Notes: generated by a model not told the origin, from the letters alone. DNA of 64,000 bases from Shewanella salipaludis (GCF_012911865.1 NZ_JAAXYH010000008.1:1-64000); one strand, 5' to 3'. Shown: positions 26,341 to 34,987, counted from the stretch's first letter. Made by a program: numbers and translations.

Positions 26341-26814
26341 ATGATGAAACCGAGAGACCATTTACTGACCGCCGCCGAGATTGCGGCCATGGAAGCGGAA
26401 ACCAAGACGCACTTCTTAAATCCCAAGGCGACTAGGACGAAAAAGTCCCTCGGGGATGCCATAGGGCTGCAGCATATCGGGGTGCACCAGATCAGCATAG
26501 CCCCGGGTTGCGACAGTACCGAATACCATAAGCACTATTTCGAGGAGGAATGTGTCTATGTGCTCGGCGGTGTGGGTGAGGCCCATATCGGAGGGGAAAC
26601 CTTTGCCCTGGGCGCCGGGGACTTCATGGCCTTTCCGGCCGATGGCGCGGGTCATTCCATGCACAACAATGGCACTCAGCCCTTGGTCTTCCTGGTCATG
26701 GGGCAGAGACTGGTGCAGGACGTGGCCGATTATCCCCGTAAAAACAAACGATTATATCGGCATCGGGGCAGTTGGGATCTGGTGGATATAGAGGCAATAG
26801 ATAAACTTAAGTAA
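26341..26814 (+). CDS. Cupin-domain protein
   Basis: The 157-residue protein has a conserved single cupin barrel. Motif 1 is near EYHKHYFEEECVYVLGGVGEAHIGGE and motif 2 near GDFMAFPADGAGHSMHN, together supplying likely metal-binding His and Glu residues. Function is unknown; such proteins range from isomerases to regulators. AGGAG lies just before the two consecutive ATG codons at 26341 and 26344, and I use the first. It lies 33 bases after the thioesterase gene and is probably co-transcribed with it. Confidence 0.82.
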   Translation: MMKPRDHLLTAAEIAAMEAETKTHFLNPKATRTKKSLGDAIGLQHIGVHQISIAPGCDSTEYHKHYFEEECVYVLGGVGEAHIGGETFALGAGDFMAFPADGAGHSMHNNGTQPLVFLVMGQRLVQDVADYPRKNKRLYRHRGSWDLVDIEAIDKLK

Positions 26815-26966
26815 TGAGGCGGCCGGTCAATATCCAGGCAAAGACTCGCCTGGACTGATCCGGGTCAAAGATCCGGACGGCCGTTGCGGCACAATAGCAG
26901 CGGCTGCCGACGATAAGAAACGGGTCATGAGTCGGCAAACCATGCCGGGCTTTTATGGGAGTGAGT
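26815..26966 (+). other. Leader with several inverted repeats before a YgjV-like gene
   Basis: The 152-base gap can form several hairpins: CCAGGC with GCCTGG, CCGG with CCGG in TCCGGGTCAAAGATCCGGA, and TGCCGAC with GTCGGCA over a 19-base loop. The last stem ends about 25 bases before the ribosome binding site. It does not match a riboswitch I know. It may be a terminator for the cupin gene plus a structured 5' leader. Confidence 0.35.
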
Positions 26967-27194
26967 ATGGAAAGTGCAACAATATGGGAATGGGTGGGCT
27001 ATCTGGCATCCGTGGTGGTCGCCATTTCGTTGATGATGGCCAATATCAAGAAACTGCGTTGGTGGAACCTGACTGGAGCGGCGCTGTTCGTGGCCTATGG
27101 TTTGGCGATTGGGGCTCTGCCCGTCGCCCTGGTGAACTTCTTCATAGTGCTCATAGACATTTATTATCTGCTTAAGTTATACCGCAAGTCCTAG
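26967..27194 (+). CDS. Small YgjV-like inner-membrane protein
   Basis: The 75-residue protein is almost entirely hydrophobic, with three membrane helices and a basic C-terminus (LLKLYRKS). It resembles the YgjV (Imp-YgjV) group of bacterial inner-membrane proteins of unknown function. ATG 26967 has GGAGTGAG directly upstream; the earlier in-frame ATG at 26955 lacks this. Confidence 0.7.
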   Translation: MESATIWEWVGYLASVVVAISLMMANIKKLRWWNLTGAALFVAYGLAIGALPVALVNFFIVLIDIYYLLKLYRKS

Positions 27195-27199
27195 GGCGC

Positions 27200-27224
27200 C
27201 GACGGCCGATCTACCCGGCCGTCG
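27200..27224 (+). terminator. Perfect 9-bp GC-rich hairpin
   Basis: CGACGGCCG and CGGCCGTCG pair around a 7-base loop six bases after the YgjV-like gene. No T tract follows, so termination efficiency is uncertain. Confidence 0.5.
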
Positions 27225-27257
27225 GATTAGGTCTATGGCTGTTAATCTTAAAAAACG

Positions 27258-27272
27258 ATTGATAACATCTAT
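27258..27272 (+). promoter_or_regulatory. Candidate OxyR half-operator upstream of catalase
   Basis: ATTGATAACATCTAT matches the OxyR half-site ATAGnTnnnAnCTAT at nine of ten fixed positions. It lies about 100 bases upstream of the leader ORF. The downstream partner at the expected 22-base spacing is poor, so binding is not certain. TTATAT at 27283-27288 is a possible -10 element. Confidence 0.5.
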
Positions 27273-27358
27273 TTTAACCGTTTTATATATTCTTTAGTGC
27301 CGCTTATGCTTAGGCCATCCAGTAGATAACTCAGCCGCATAGGTAAGGGAAAAGTGTC

Positions 27359-27421
27359 ATGGCAACAATTTACGATGTCATCGAGACCTGGTTAGCCCAA
27401 GACAAGCACACTAAGGAATAA
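27359..27421 (+). CDS. 20-residue leader ORF before catalase
   Basis: ATG 27359 follows AAGGGAAAA and opens a 20-codon frame, MATIYDVIETWLAQDKHTKE, ending in TAA at 27419-27421. The AAGGA inside its last codons is the ribosome binding site of catalase, whose ATG is five bases after the stop. Translation of the leader would pass over that site, so the two may be coupled. The peptide matches nothing I know. Confidence 0.45.
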   Translation: MATIYDVIETWLAQDKHTKE

Positions 27422-27426
27422 GCATA

Positions 27427-28890
27427 ATGAATCAACAAGATAAGTATCTCACCAGCCAGAATGGCGCCCCTGTGGCAGACGATCAGAATTCATTGTCGGC
27501 GGGGGAGCGTGGTCCTCTATTACTTCAGGATTGGCATCTCATTGAAAAATTAGCCCACTTCAATCGTGAGCGCATCCCTGAGCGGATAGTGCATGCCAAG
27601 GGAACCGGTGTCTATGGCACCTTTACCCTGACGAAAGATCTCAGCGAATACACCATAGCCGAGCATTTCAACGGCGTGGGTAAGCAGACAGAGACCTTCG
27701 TGCGTTTCTCCACCGTCGGCGGCGAGATGGGCAGTGCCGATGCCGAACGTGATCCCCGGGGATTCGGCCTGCGTTTCTACACTGGCCGTGGCAATCACGA
27801 TATCGTCGGCAACAATACCCCGACGTTTTTTCTGCGTGATGGCATCAAGTTTCCCGATTTCATTCATACCCAGAAACGCCACCCGCAGACCAACCTCAAA
27901 GATCCCCAGGCCATGTGGGATTTCTGGGCCCTGAATCCCGAGGCTTTGCACCAGGTGACCATCCTCATGTCGGACAGGGGCATACCGGCCAATTACCGCC
28001 AGATGCATGGCTTCGGCTCCCACACCTTCTCCTTCTGGAATGCCGAGGGCGAGCGTTTCTGGGTCAAATTTCACTTCAAGACCCAGCAGGGCATAGCCAA
28101 CCTGACGGCCGAGCAGGCGGACATACTCAAGGGGATAGATCCGGATTCGTCACAGCGCGACATGGTGGCGGCGGTGACCGACGGTAACTTCCCCCGCTGG
28201 ACGGTGCAGATACAGCTGATGCCCGAAGCCGAGGCCAATACCTACCATATAAACCCCTTCGACTTGACTAAGGTATGGCCCCATAAGGACTATCCACTGG
28301 TGGATATAGGGGTGCTTGAGCTGAACCGTTTGCCGCAGAATTATTTTGCCGAAGTCGAGCAAGTGGCGTTGGCGCCGAGCAACTTGGTGCCGGGTGTCGG
28401 TGCCTCGCCGGATAAGATGTTGCAGGCACGCCTGTTTGCCTATGCCGATGCCCAGCGCTATCGCATTGGCACCAATTACAACCAGTTAGCAGTGAACTGT
28501 CCCCATGCCGCCAAGGTCAGGCATTATCAACGCGGCGGCGCCATGGCGGGCGGTCAGTGTGGTTTCCCGGGCAACCAGACGGGGGGCGATGCCAGCGTCA
28601 ACTATGGCCCCAACTCGGCCGACGGGCTTGGCGAAGCGGCTCAGTTTGCCGAGCCGCCATTGAGACTGGAAGGAGAGGCGAGCCGTTACAGCCGCTACGA
28701 TCAGGATGACTTCAGTCAGGCGGGTGACTTGTATCGTCTCTTGCCAGAGGATGAAAAAGCCCGCCTGATCAGTAACATCTGTGGCAGCCTGAGCCAGGTA
28801 ACCCTGGGGGTGCAACTGAAAATGCTGGAGCACTTCAGTGCCGCCGACAGGGATTATGGCCAGAGAGTCAGGCTGGCCCTGGGTCTCTGA
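27427..28890 (+). CDS. Monofunctional heme catalase (small-subunit type)
   Basis: The 487-residue protein is a clade 3-type catalase that splits hydrogen peroxide into water and oxygen. The distal His56 lies in RIVHAKGTGVYG, followed by FVRFSTVGGEMGSAD and the distal Asn region DGIKFPDFIH. The proximal heme Tyr lies in RLFAYADAQRYRIGTNY (about residue 340). It is a katA/katB-type cytoplasmic or periplasmic enzyme with no signal peptide. A candidate OxyR half-site upstream would fit peroxide induction. Confidence 0.95.
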   Translation: MNQQDKYLTSQNGAPVADDQNSLSAGERGPLLLQDWHLIEKLAHFNRERIPERIVHAKGTGVYGTFTLTKDLSEYTIAEHFNGVGKQTETFVRFSTVGGEMGSADAERDPRGFGLRFYTGRGNHDIVGNNTPTFFLRDGIKFPDFIHTQKRHPQTNLKDPQAMWDFWALNPEALHQVTILMSDRGIPANYRQMHGFGSHTFSFWNAEGERFWVKFHFKTQQGIANLTAEQADILKGIDPDSSQRDMVAAVTDGNFPRWTVQIQLMPEAEANTYHINPFDLTKVWPHKDYPLVDIGVLELNRLPQNYFAEVEQVALAPSNLVPGVGASPDKMLQARLFAYADAQRYRIGTNYNQLAVNCPHAAKVRHYQRGGAMAGGQCGFPGNQTGGDASVNYGPNSADGLGEAAQFAEPPLRLEGEASRYSRYDQDDFSQAGDLYRLLPEDEKARLISNICGSLSQVTLGVQLKMLEHFSAADRDYGQRVRLALGL

Positions 28891-28920
28891 TCCTTTAGTC
28901 GGCCGATACCGGCCGCAAAC

Positions 28921-28950
28921 AACGGGGAGGCCATGCCTCCCCGTTTTATT
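28921..28950. terminator. Bidirectional terminator between catalase and mneA
   Basis: AACGGGGAGGC and GCCTCCCCGTT form a perfect 11-bp stem with a 3-base loop and are followed by TTATTTT. It separates the convergent catalase and mneA genes. Confidence 0.85.
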
Positions 28951-28953
28951 TTC

Positions 28954-29508
28954 CTAGCACAAGAGGGTCGCCATCCCCAAAGCGGCGAACAGCAGGGCAC
29001 AACCCCTGTGGATCCACTGCAGCGGCAGCCGGTCGGCACTGAAGTGGCCGGCGATGACCAGGGGCACGTTGGCGAGCAACATGCCCAGGGTCGTGCCTGC
29101 CACCACCATGGCCAGGGCATCGTATTTGGCCGCCAGCACTATGGTGGCTATCTGGGTCTTGTCGCCCATCTCGGCGAGAAAAAACAGTATGAAGGTCGCT
29201 GCGAAGGCTCCCCAACGATAGACGCGGCTTTCCCCTGCATCGATCTTATCCGGCACCAAAATCCACAGGGCCATGGCGAAGAAGGAGGCGGCAACCAGAT
29301 AGCGGGCCACATCTGGAGCTATCCGGGCAATGGCCCATTGGCCCAGCCAAGCCGCCGCCAGATGGTTGAGCAGGGTCGCGAACAGTATGCCCGAGATGAT
29401 GGCGGTCTTATTCTTGAAACGCGCGGCCAGCAGCAAGGCGAGCAATTGGGTCTTATCCCCTATCTCGGCGATGGCAACGGTAAAGGTTGAGGCTAACAGT
29501 GCTTGCAA
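28954..29508 (-). CDS. mneA: Manganese exporter MneA (UPF0016/Gdt1 family)
   Basis: The 184-residue membrane protein has six helices and the two family motifs AEIGDKTQLLALLLAARF (residues about 13-30) and AEMGDKTQIATIVLAA (about 110-125), whose acidic residues bind the cation. Vibrio MneA of this family exports Mn2+. The yybP-ykoY riboswitch directly upstream supports manganese as the substrate here. The start is TTG at 29508 with AAGGA seven bases upstream. Confidence 0.9.
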   Translation of the reverse strand: MQALLASTFTVAIAEIGDKTQLLALLLAARFKNKTAIISGILFATLLNHLAAAWLGQWAIARIAPDVARYLVAASFFAMALWILVPDKIDAGESRVYRWGAFAATFILFFLAEMGDKTQIATIVLAAKYDALAMVVAGTTLGMLLANVPLVIAGHFSADRLPLQWIHRGCALLFAALGMATLLC

Positions 29509-29514
29509 AATAGA

Positions 29515-29705
29515 TCCTTAGGGGTGAAATTCAGACAACCGAGCACAACTTCCGTCCACCCCAAAGTGCCGGAAACCATGCTCGGGTCTTGCCGGGCAGA
29601 TCTGTGTGATCTGCTGTAAGTACCATGGCATTTGGCCAAGTATGTTGATACTTACCCCATAATTTAAGCCTGACTCAAACTATGGTTAGCTACTCCCCCG
29701 AAGCG
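29515..29705 (-). ncRNA. yybP-ykoY manganese riboswitch
   Basis: On the minus strand the leader begins with the hallmark GGGGAGTAGC (about 29694-29705), continues with TCAACATACTTG and closes with GGCAAGACC. This matches the yybP-ykoY aptamer, which senses Mn2+. Near the gene, GGGGTG (complement of 29557-29562) can pair with CACCCC (complement of 29521-29526). That stem abuts the ribosome binding site at 29516-29519, so Mn2+ could act on translation start. Confidence 0.85.
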
Positions 29706-29713
29706 AGGAGGGC

Positions 29714-29741
29714 ATTATAACGCCTATCCGTGCGGGTTCAA
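29714..29741 (-). promoter_or_regulatory. Sigma-70 promoter of the riboswitch-mneA transcript
   Basis: On the minus strand TTGAAC (29741-29736) and a consensus TATAAT (29719-29714) are 16 bases apart. The predicted transcription start, near 29707, is just before the riboswitch aptamer. The remaining gap up to 29943 shows only a weak 46-codon frame that I do not count as a gene. Confidence 0.8.
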
Positions 29742-29943
29742 GCCCGGGATGAGCAATCCGCCCCATGGAGAGGCATTTAGCTCAAGAACTCCCACAGTGG
29801 CTGGACAGAGTTGCCTTTTTCGACGCCAAGTGTATTGCCTGTTATCGGCTGCGTCTGTTAATGTCGAAGCCCTGTTGGCCACTCGCTGAAGCGGCCGGCA
29901 GCTGAGACCATTCAATAATTAAAATAATCAAAATAGGATATAC

Positions 29944-31146
29944 GTGGTGAATTTGAAAATTTTGGGCTCCATCGCCATTGTCGGGGGGACGGCGATTGGT
30001 GCCGGCATGTTGGCCCTGCCGCTGGCAACAGCCGCCTTAGGTGTGATACCTGCCTTTTTGTTGTTGGTCTTGGTTTGGGGGATTTCCGCTTACACCTCAT
30101 TACTCATGCTGGAGATCAACCTGCGTGCCGGCGTGGGGGACAACGTCCATGCCATTACGGGTAAGACGCTGGGCAAGGTGGGACAATTTATTCAAGGTGC
30201 TTCTTTTCTCAGCCTGCTCATCGCCTTGACCGCGGCCTATCTGAGCGGCGGCTCCTCGCTGTTGGTGCTCAAGGCCCAGGCCTTGTTTGGCATGCAACTG
30301 GACAGTCAGCTCGCCGTTATCCTGTTTACCGTGTTTCTGGGGGGCTTTGCCGCCTTTGGCGTCGCCTGGATCGACAAGGCATCCCGGGTGCTGTTTTCAC
30401 TCATGATCGGCATGTTGGTCCTGGTGGTCGTTTTCCTGTTACCCGAAGTGGATCTCTCCTGGTTTGCGACCCAGGGCAGGACGACCCCAGCGGGGGACGG
30501 CAACCTGACATTCTGGATGGCGGCCATCCCTGTGGTATTCACCTCCTTCGGTTTTCATGTGTGTATTGCCACCCTGGTGCGTTATCTGGATGGCGATGCC
30601 GTCACGCTGCGCAAGGTGTTGCTGATAGGTTCGAGCATTCCACTGATCTGCTACCTGTTATGGCTTAGTGCGACCTTAGGCACCCTCGGCGGCGAGACGG
30701 TAACGGGTTTCAATGGTTCGCTCTCCGCGCTCATCAGTGCGCTGCAAGCCATAGCGAATTCAGCCATAGTGAGTAAATGTATCGGCTTGTTTGCCGATCT
30801 GGCGCTCATCACCTCGTTTCTTGGGGTGACCATGAGCCTGTTCGACTTCATTGCCGAACTCACCCGGGCGCGTTCGACCGTGTTTGGACGCCTGCAAACC
30901 TGGCTTATCACCTTCGTGCCGCCGCTATTATGTGCCCTGTATTATCCCGACGGCTTCGTCACTGTACTGGGTTTTGCCGCTATGCCTCTGGTGTTCATGA
31001 TTATTTTCTTACCTGTGGCCATGGCACTCGGACAGCGCAAACAACAGATGACAGGCTACCAGGTTTCGGGGGGGAAACCCGCTCTGATGCTGACAGCCTT
31101 GCTGGGAGTCATCATCATAGCCGCCCAGCTGGCGGTGGCACTCTAG
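29944..31146 (+). CDS. Aromatic amino acid permease (TyrP/Mtr, HAAAP family)
   Basis: The 400-residue protein has about eleven membrane helices and the family N-terminus GSIAIVGGTAIGAGMLALPLATA. It imports tyrosine or tryptophan with protons; length and sequence fit TyrP/Mtr, but which amino acid is carried cannot be told from the sequence. The start is GTG at 29944 (a second GTG follows at 29947), with AGGAT upstream. I see no TyrR box in the leader. Confidence 0.85.
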   Translation: MVNLKILGSIAIVGGTAIGAGMLALPLATAALGVIPAFLLLVLVWGISAYTSLLMLEINLRAGVGDNVHAITGKTLGKVGQFIQGASFLSLLIALTAAYLSGGSSLLVLKAQALFGMQLDSQLAVILFTVFLGGFAAFGVAWIDKASRVLFSLMIGMLVLVVVFLLPEVDLSWFATQGRTTPAGDGNLTFWMAAIPVVFTSFGFHVCIATLVRYLDGDAVTLRKVLLIGSSIPLICYLLWLSATLGTLGGETVTGFNGSLSALISALQAIANSAIVSKCIGLFADLALITSFLGVTMSLFDFIAELTRARSTVFGRLQTWLITFVPPLLCALYYPDGFVTVLGFAAMPLVFMIIFLPVAMALGQRKQQMTGYQVSGGKPALMLTALLGVIIIAAQLAVAL

Positions 31147-31222
31147 TGGCCGGCGCAGCATCTTGAGCCGGCTAGTGTAAGCGAGTTTGTTTTTCGCTAT
31201 TCGTGATTGGAAACAATATGAT

Positions 31223-31254
31223 AGAGTCAGACCTTGTGTCTGGCTCTTTTTTTT
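31223..31254 (+). terminator. Rho-independent terminator after the permease gene
   Basis: AGAGTCAGAC pairs with GTCTGGCTCT around CCTTGT-type loop bases, followed by eight T. It lies 77 bases after the permease gene. Confidence 0.9.
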
Positions 31255-31318
31255 AGCCCGGCATTGGCATTGGATAAGCTCGACTCAATCAATAAAGCAC
31301 TAAAAGGAATTTAGGATA

Positions 31319-33475
31319 ATGAAAAGATGGTTTCTCAGCGCGGTGCTTGCCGCAAGTTTTGGGGCTCAGGCCGATGAGGGCATGTGGCAGCCTCATCAGC
31401 TTCCGGCCATGGCAGATGAACTCAAGGCCAAGGGCCTGGAGATAGATGCCGAGTCCATCTCCAAGCTGACCGAATTTCCCATGAATGCCGTTATCAGCCT
31501 GGGGGGCTGCACCGCCTCTTTCGTGTCCCCCAAGGGGCTGGTGGTGACCAATCATCACTGCGCCTATGGCGCCATCCAATATAACTCCACCCCGGAAAAG
31601 AACCTGCTGCAGGACGGCTTCCTCGCCAGGACGTTTGCCGACGAACTGCCGGCAACCCCGGGTTCGCGGATTTATGTCACGGAAGCCGTCACCGAGGTGA
31701 CCGACAAGGTGCAGGCCGGCCTGGGCAAGTTGATGGGCCAAGACTTCTATCGGGGCATAGAACTGGCCGAGAAATCTTTGGTGGCCGAGTGTGAGAAGGA
31801 GATAGGCTATCGCTGCCAGGTCTACAGCTTCCACGGTGGCCTGGAATATTACCTGGTCAAGCAATTGGAAATCCGTGATGTGCGGCTCGTGTATAACCCG
31901 GCCGCCAGTGTCGGCAAATACGGTGGCGACATAGACAACTGGATGTGGCCCCGCCACACGGGCGATTTCTCCTTCTATCGCGCCTATGTGGCCAAGGACG
32001 GTAAGCCGGCGGACTTCAGCACTGACAATGTGCCTTTCCAGCCAAAGAGCTTCCTCAAGGTGTCGGCCAAAGGCGTGAGTGAGGGGGATTTTGTCATGGT
32101 GGCCGGCTACCCGGGACGCACCAACAGATATCGCTCCGCGGGTGAAGTGCAGAACCAGTTCGAATGGGCCTATCCAGCGGGCAAGCAGCTGCGGGAAGGT
32201 TTCATCGACATCATCAAGGCGACCGCGCCCGCAGGCAGTGACGAACGCATCAAGTACGAGAGCCTGCTCGCCGGCCTGGCCAACTATGCGAAGAACTTTA
32301 CTTCCATGATCGAGTTCTATGGCAAGTCGAGCATGTTGGCCGATCGTCGGGCCCGCGAGGCCGAGCTGTTCGCCTGGATCAAACAAGATGCCGCCAGGGA
32401 AGCCAAGTACGGCCAGACGCTTGCCGAGTTGCATAAGCTGAACATCCGCAGCGAGGCCCATCGGGAACGCGATATCCTGATGGGCTACATGGGTTACACA
32501 GGCATGCTGCCGACGGCCCGCGACTTGTACCGTCTCGCCAATGAAAAGACCCTGCCGGACATGCAGCGCGAGCCCGGCTATCAGCAACGCGACATGATCC
32601 GCTTCAAGGAGAGCATGGAGCGTCTGGATCGCCGTTATGCTCCGAGTGTCGACAAGGCGGTGTTGCTCGACTTGCTCGAGCGTTATGCGGCGCTGCCGGG
32701 TGAGCAACATTTGCCGGCGCTGGATAAGGCCCTTGGCATAGGCGAGAGCTTGGATGCTGCCGAACTGGCCAAGACACTGGATAAGCTATACGCCAATACC
32801 GGGTTGGGCAATAAGGACACACGCCTGGGCTGGATGGAGAAATCCGTTGCCGACTTCAAGGCATCCGAGGATCCTTTCATCCGGCTTGCGGTCGCCATGT
32901 ATGACACAGACATGGCACTGGAAAAACAACAGAAGGCCATAGAAGGTGAGCTGATGCGGGTGCGTCCGCGCTACATGGATGCCATCATCGCCTTCAATCG
33001 CGAGCAGGGTAAGCCTGTGTATGCCGATGCCAACTCTAGCCTGCGGGTCTCGGTCGGGCAGGTGAAAGGCTACTCGCCGACCGACGGCATGCTGGCGGCG
33101 CCTTTCACCAGCCTGGAGGGCATAGTGCAGAAAGACACGGGCGTGGCGCCTTTCGATGCTCCCAAGCGTGAACTCGAGTTGATAAAACAGCAGCAGTACG
33201 GGGATTTCGGCACCGAGTCGCTCGGCTCGGTGCCAGTGAACTTCCTCTCGACCCTGGATACCACGGGCGGCAACTCCGGCTCGCCGACCCTCAACGGCCG
33301 TGCCGAGCTGGTGGGCCTGCTGTTCGATGGCGTCTATGAGAGCATCATAGGCGACTGGGCCTATGACGCTAACCTCAACCGTTCCATCCAGCTCGACAGC
33401 CGCTACATGCTATGGGTGATGAAGTATCTGGATGAGGCCGACAACCTGCTGGCCGAGATGGAGATAGTGAACTAG
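31319..33475 (+). CDS. S46-family dipeptidyl-peptidase, DPP7-type
   Basis: The 718-residue precursor has a signal peptide (cleavage near AQA, residue 18). The catalytic triad motifs are VVTNHHCAY (about 75-83), GGDIDNWMWPRHTGDF (about 203-218) and GGNSGSP with Ser653. S46 enzymes remove dipeptides from peptide N-termini in the periplasm. The residue 18 places after the Ser, which is Arg in the acid-specific DPP11, is Gly671 here. This predicts DPP7-like preference for hydrophobic P1 residues. It is transcribed alone, with a terminator downstream. Confidence 0.93.
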   Translation: MKRWFLSAVLAASFGAQADEGMWQPHQLPAMADELKAKGLEIDAESISKLTEFPMNAVISLGGCTASFVSPKGLVVTNHHCAYGAIQYNSTPEKNLLQDGFLARTFADELPATPGSRIYVTEAVTEVTDKVQAGLGKLMGQDFYRGIELAEKSLVAECEKEIGYRCQVYSFHGGLEYYLVKQLEIRDVRLVYNPAASVGKYGGDIDNWMWPRHTGDFSFYRAYVAKDGKPADFSTDNVPFQPKSFLKVSAKGVSEGDFVMVAGYPGRTNRYRSAGEVQNQFEWAYPAGKQLREGFIDIIKATAPAGSDERIKYESLLAGLANYAKNFTSMIEFYGKSSMLADRRAREAELFAWIKQDAAREAKYGQTLAELHKLNIRSEAHRERDILMGYMGYTGMLPTARDLYRLANEKTLPDMQREPGYQQRDMIRFKESMERLDRRYAPSVDKAVLLDLLERYAALPGEQHLPALDKALGIGESLDAAELAKTLDKLYANTGLGNKDTRLGWMEKSVADFKASEDPFIRLAVAMYDTDMALEKQQKAIEGELMRVRPRYMDAIIAFNREQGKPVYADANSSLRVSVGQVKGYSPTDGMLAAPFTSLEGIVQKDTGVAPFDAPKRELELIKQQQYGDFGTESLGSVPVNFLSTLDTTGGNSGSPTLNGRAELVGLLFDGVYESIIGDWAYDANLNRSIQLDSRYMLWVMKYLDEADNLLAEMEIVN

Positions 33476-33498
33476 CAGTTCTTGTCGTCCATCTTGCT

Positions 33499-33527
33499 AA
33501 AAGCCCTGATCTTCAGGGCTTTTTTTT
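33499..33527. terminator. Terminator between the S46 peptidase and pseudouridine synthase genes
   Basis: AAAAGCCCTGA and TCAGGGCTTTT pair around a short loop and are followed by T on both strands. It serves convergent genes and overlaps the stop codon of the minus-strand gene. Confidence 0.9.
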
Positions 33528-34263
33528 ATTGGCTTGTTGGCGGGGATTTTGCCTGCTTGAGGTGCACTAACCCGGCGATTTCCTGCTCCGTCAGCGGGCG
33601 CATCTGTCCCTCGGCCAAGTCACCCAGTTCGAGCCGCATCAACGCCACCCGTTGCAGATCCATGACCCGGTAGCCCAATGCCTGGGACATGCGGCGGATC
33701 TGACGGTTAAGCCCCTGGGTGAGGACTATCTCGAAGCTGTCGTCCGTCAGGCGGCGGGTATCACATGGCAGGGTGCTGATGCCTTTATAGCTGACGCCCT
33801 GGGCCATTTGGGTCAGAAAGGCCGCATCTAAGGCCAGGTTCAGCCGTACATGGTAGGTCTTGCTGTGGCCGAAGTCCGGGTGCATCAGGCTGTGGGTCAA
33901 CTCGCCATCATTGGTCAGCAGCAACAGCCCCCTCGAGTCCTTATCCAGGCGGCCGACCGGATATAACCTGGGCCCGGCCGGCAGGAGATGCAACAGGCTG
34001 CAGGGGTCTTGCGCCAGCAGGCGGCAATCCACGCCGACGGGTTTATTGAATAGCCAATAGCTCGGTGCCTGGGGCGGTCTGAGCCTGACACCCGCGACCC
34101 TGATATCATCCAGGCATGTCTCATGCCCATCCAGGGAGACTCTGTCCCTATGGCTTGCCGGGCGGCCGTTGAAGGTCACCAGGCCGGCATCAATCAGCCG
34201 ACAGGCATGCCTGCGCGAACCCAGGCCACAGAGGGCGAGGTACTTGGCCAGCCTAGGCTGCAT
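33526..34263 (-). CDS. rRNA pseudouridine synthase, RsuA/RluF-like
   Basis: The 245-residue protein has an N-terminal S4 RNA-binding domain (about 1-55) and a pseudouridine synthase domain with the catalytic Asp107 in VGRLDKDSRGLLLLTNDG. The C-terminal GLNRQIRRMSQALGY is closest to RluF, which modifies U2604 of 23S rRNA in E. coli. I chose ATG 34263 because AGGAG lies six bases upstream; the gene then overlaps the upstream DUF998 gene by 11 bases. The target base is inferred. Confidence 0.85.
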   Translation of the reverse strand: MQPRLAKYLALCGLGSRRHACRLIDAGLVTFNGRPASHRDRVSLDGHETCLDDIRVAGVRLRPPQAPSYWLFNKPVGVDCRLLAQDPCSLLHLLPAGPRLYPVGRLDKDSRGLLLLTNDGELTHSLMHPDFGHSKTYHVRLNLALDAAFLTQMAQGVSYKGISTLPCDTRRLTDDSFEIVLTQGLNRQIRRMSQALGYRVMDLQRVALMRLELGDLAEGQMRPLTEQEIAGLVHLKQAKSPPTSQ

Positions 34264-34987
34264 GCCTGGCTCCTGCGCGTCCCAGGCTTGCCGCCGACCT
34301 GCCATGCCCTTCGCCCCGGAGGCTGCGGAGCATCGCCAGTGCCAGCAACAGACACCAACCCAGGGTCAGCAGCGTCTGCAGCCAGATGTTGATGGCGACC
34401 CAACAAGTGTCCCCCGTCGCATGGGGACAGGGGATGAAATCCAGGGTGCGCCACTCCAGTCTCAGCATGAGTACCAGGGCGTTGAGCAGGCCGGCGATGC
34501 CGAGGTAAAACAGCGGCCTGGGACAGAGTGGGCTGCGATTGATGCCGGCATACACGCAGAGGCAATGCAGGCAGAAGGTGCCGAGCAGATAGGCAGTGGC
34601 GACAATTCTGTGGAGTTGGAGATCGTTGATGGGGAATATGCCCATCAGAATGATGGCCAGCCCTACCCAGCAGGCGACTGCCGCCAGGTAGTTGCCGCCC
34701 CTGATCCTGGGGCGCAGTGAGAATAGCGCCAGCATGGCCAATAGCATGCATAGCCCGGAGATCATCAGGGTGAAATTGAAAATATAGGCCAGGGGGGAGG
34801 CGATATAGTCGCCCAGGGTGTCGGCCCTGACATTGAGCAGCGCCATGCCCAGCAGGTTATAGTTGCGCCAGATGACCAGAGACAAGCCGAGGGCACATAG
34901 GCTAGTTCCCAGTAAAATCAGATAGATAACCAGTCTATGCAGATCATATTGGCTGGGTTCTCTGGGGTCATGCTCGGCTGCCGCCAT
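34253..34987 (-). CDS. DUF998 multi-pass membrane protein
   Basis: The 244-residue protein has about six membrane helices. It shows the DUF998 pattern with GIFPINDLQLHRIVATAYLLG in the middle. Function is unknown. Its 3' end overlaps the pseudouridine synthase start, so the two are probably translated from one message. The C-terminal tail is Arg- and Gly-rich. Confidence 0.8.
   Translation of the reverse strand: MAAAEHDPREPSQYDLHRLVIYLILLGTSLCALGLSLVIWRNYNLLGMALLNVRADTLGDYIASPLAYIFNFTLMISGLCMLLAMLALFSLRPRIRGGNYLAAVACWVGLAIILMGIFPINDLQLHRIVATAYLLGTFCLHCLCVYAGINRSPLCPRPLFYLGIAGLLNALVLMLRLEWRTLDFIPCPHATGDTCWVAINIWLQTLLTLGWCLLLALAMLRSLRGEGHGRSAASLGRAGARHAA

Noticed and set aside
29750..29890. 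46-codon frame before the aromatic permease gene
   Set aside because: No ribosome binding site and no recognisable sequence; it overlaps the opposite-strand mneA promoter region.
31289..32710. 473-codon open frame antisense to the S46 peptidase gene
   Set aside because: The plus-strand frame has a signal peptide and catalytic motifs; the antisense frame has neither.
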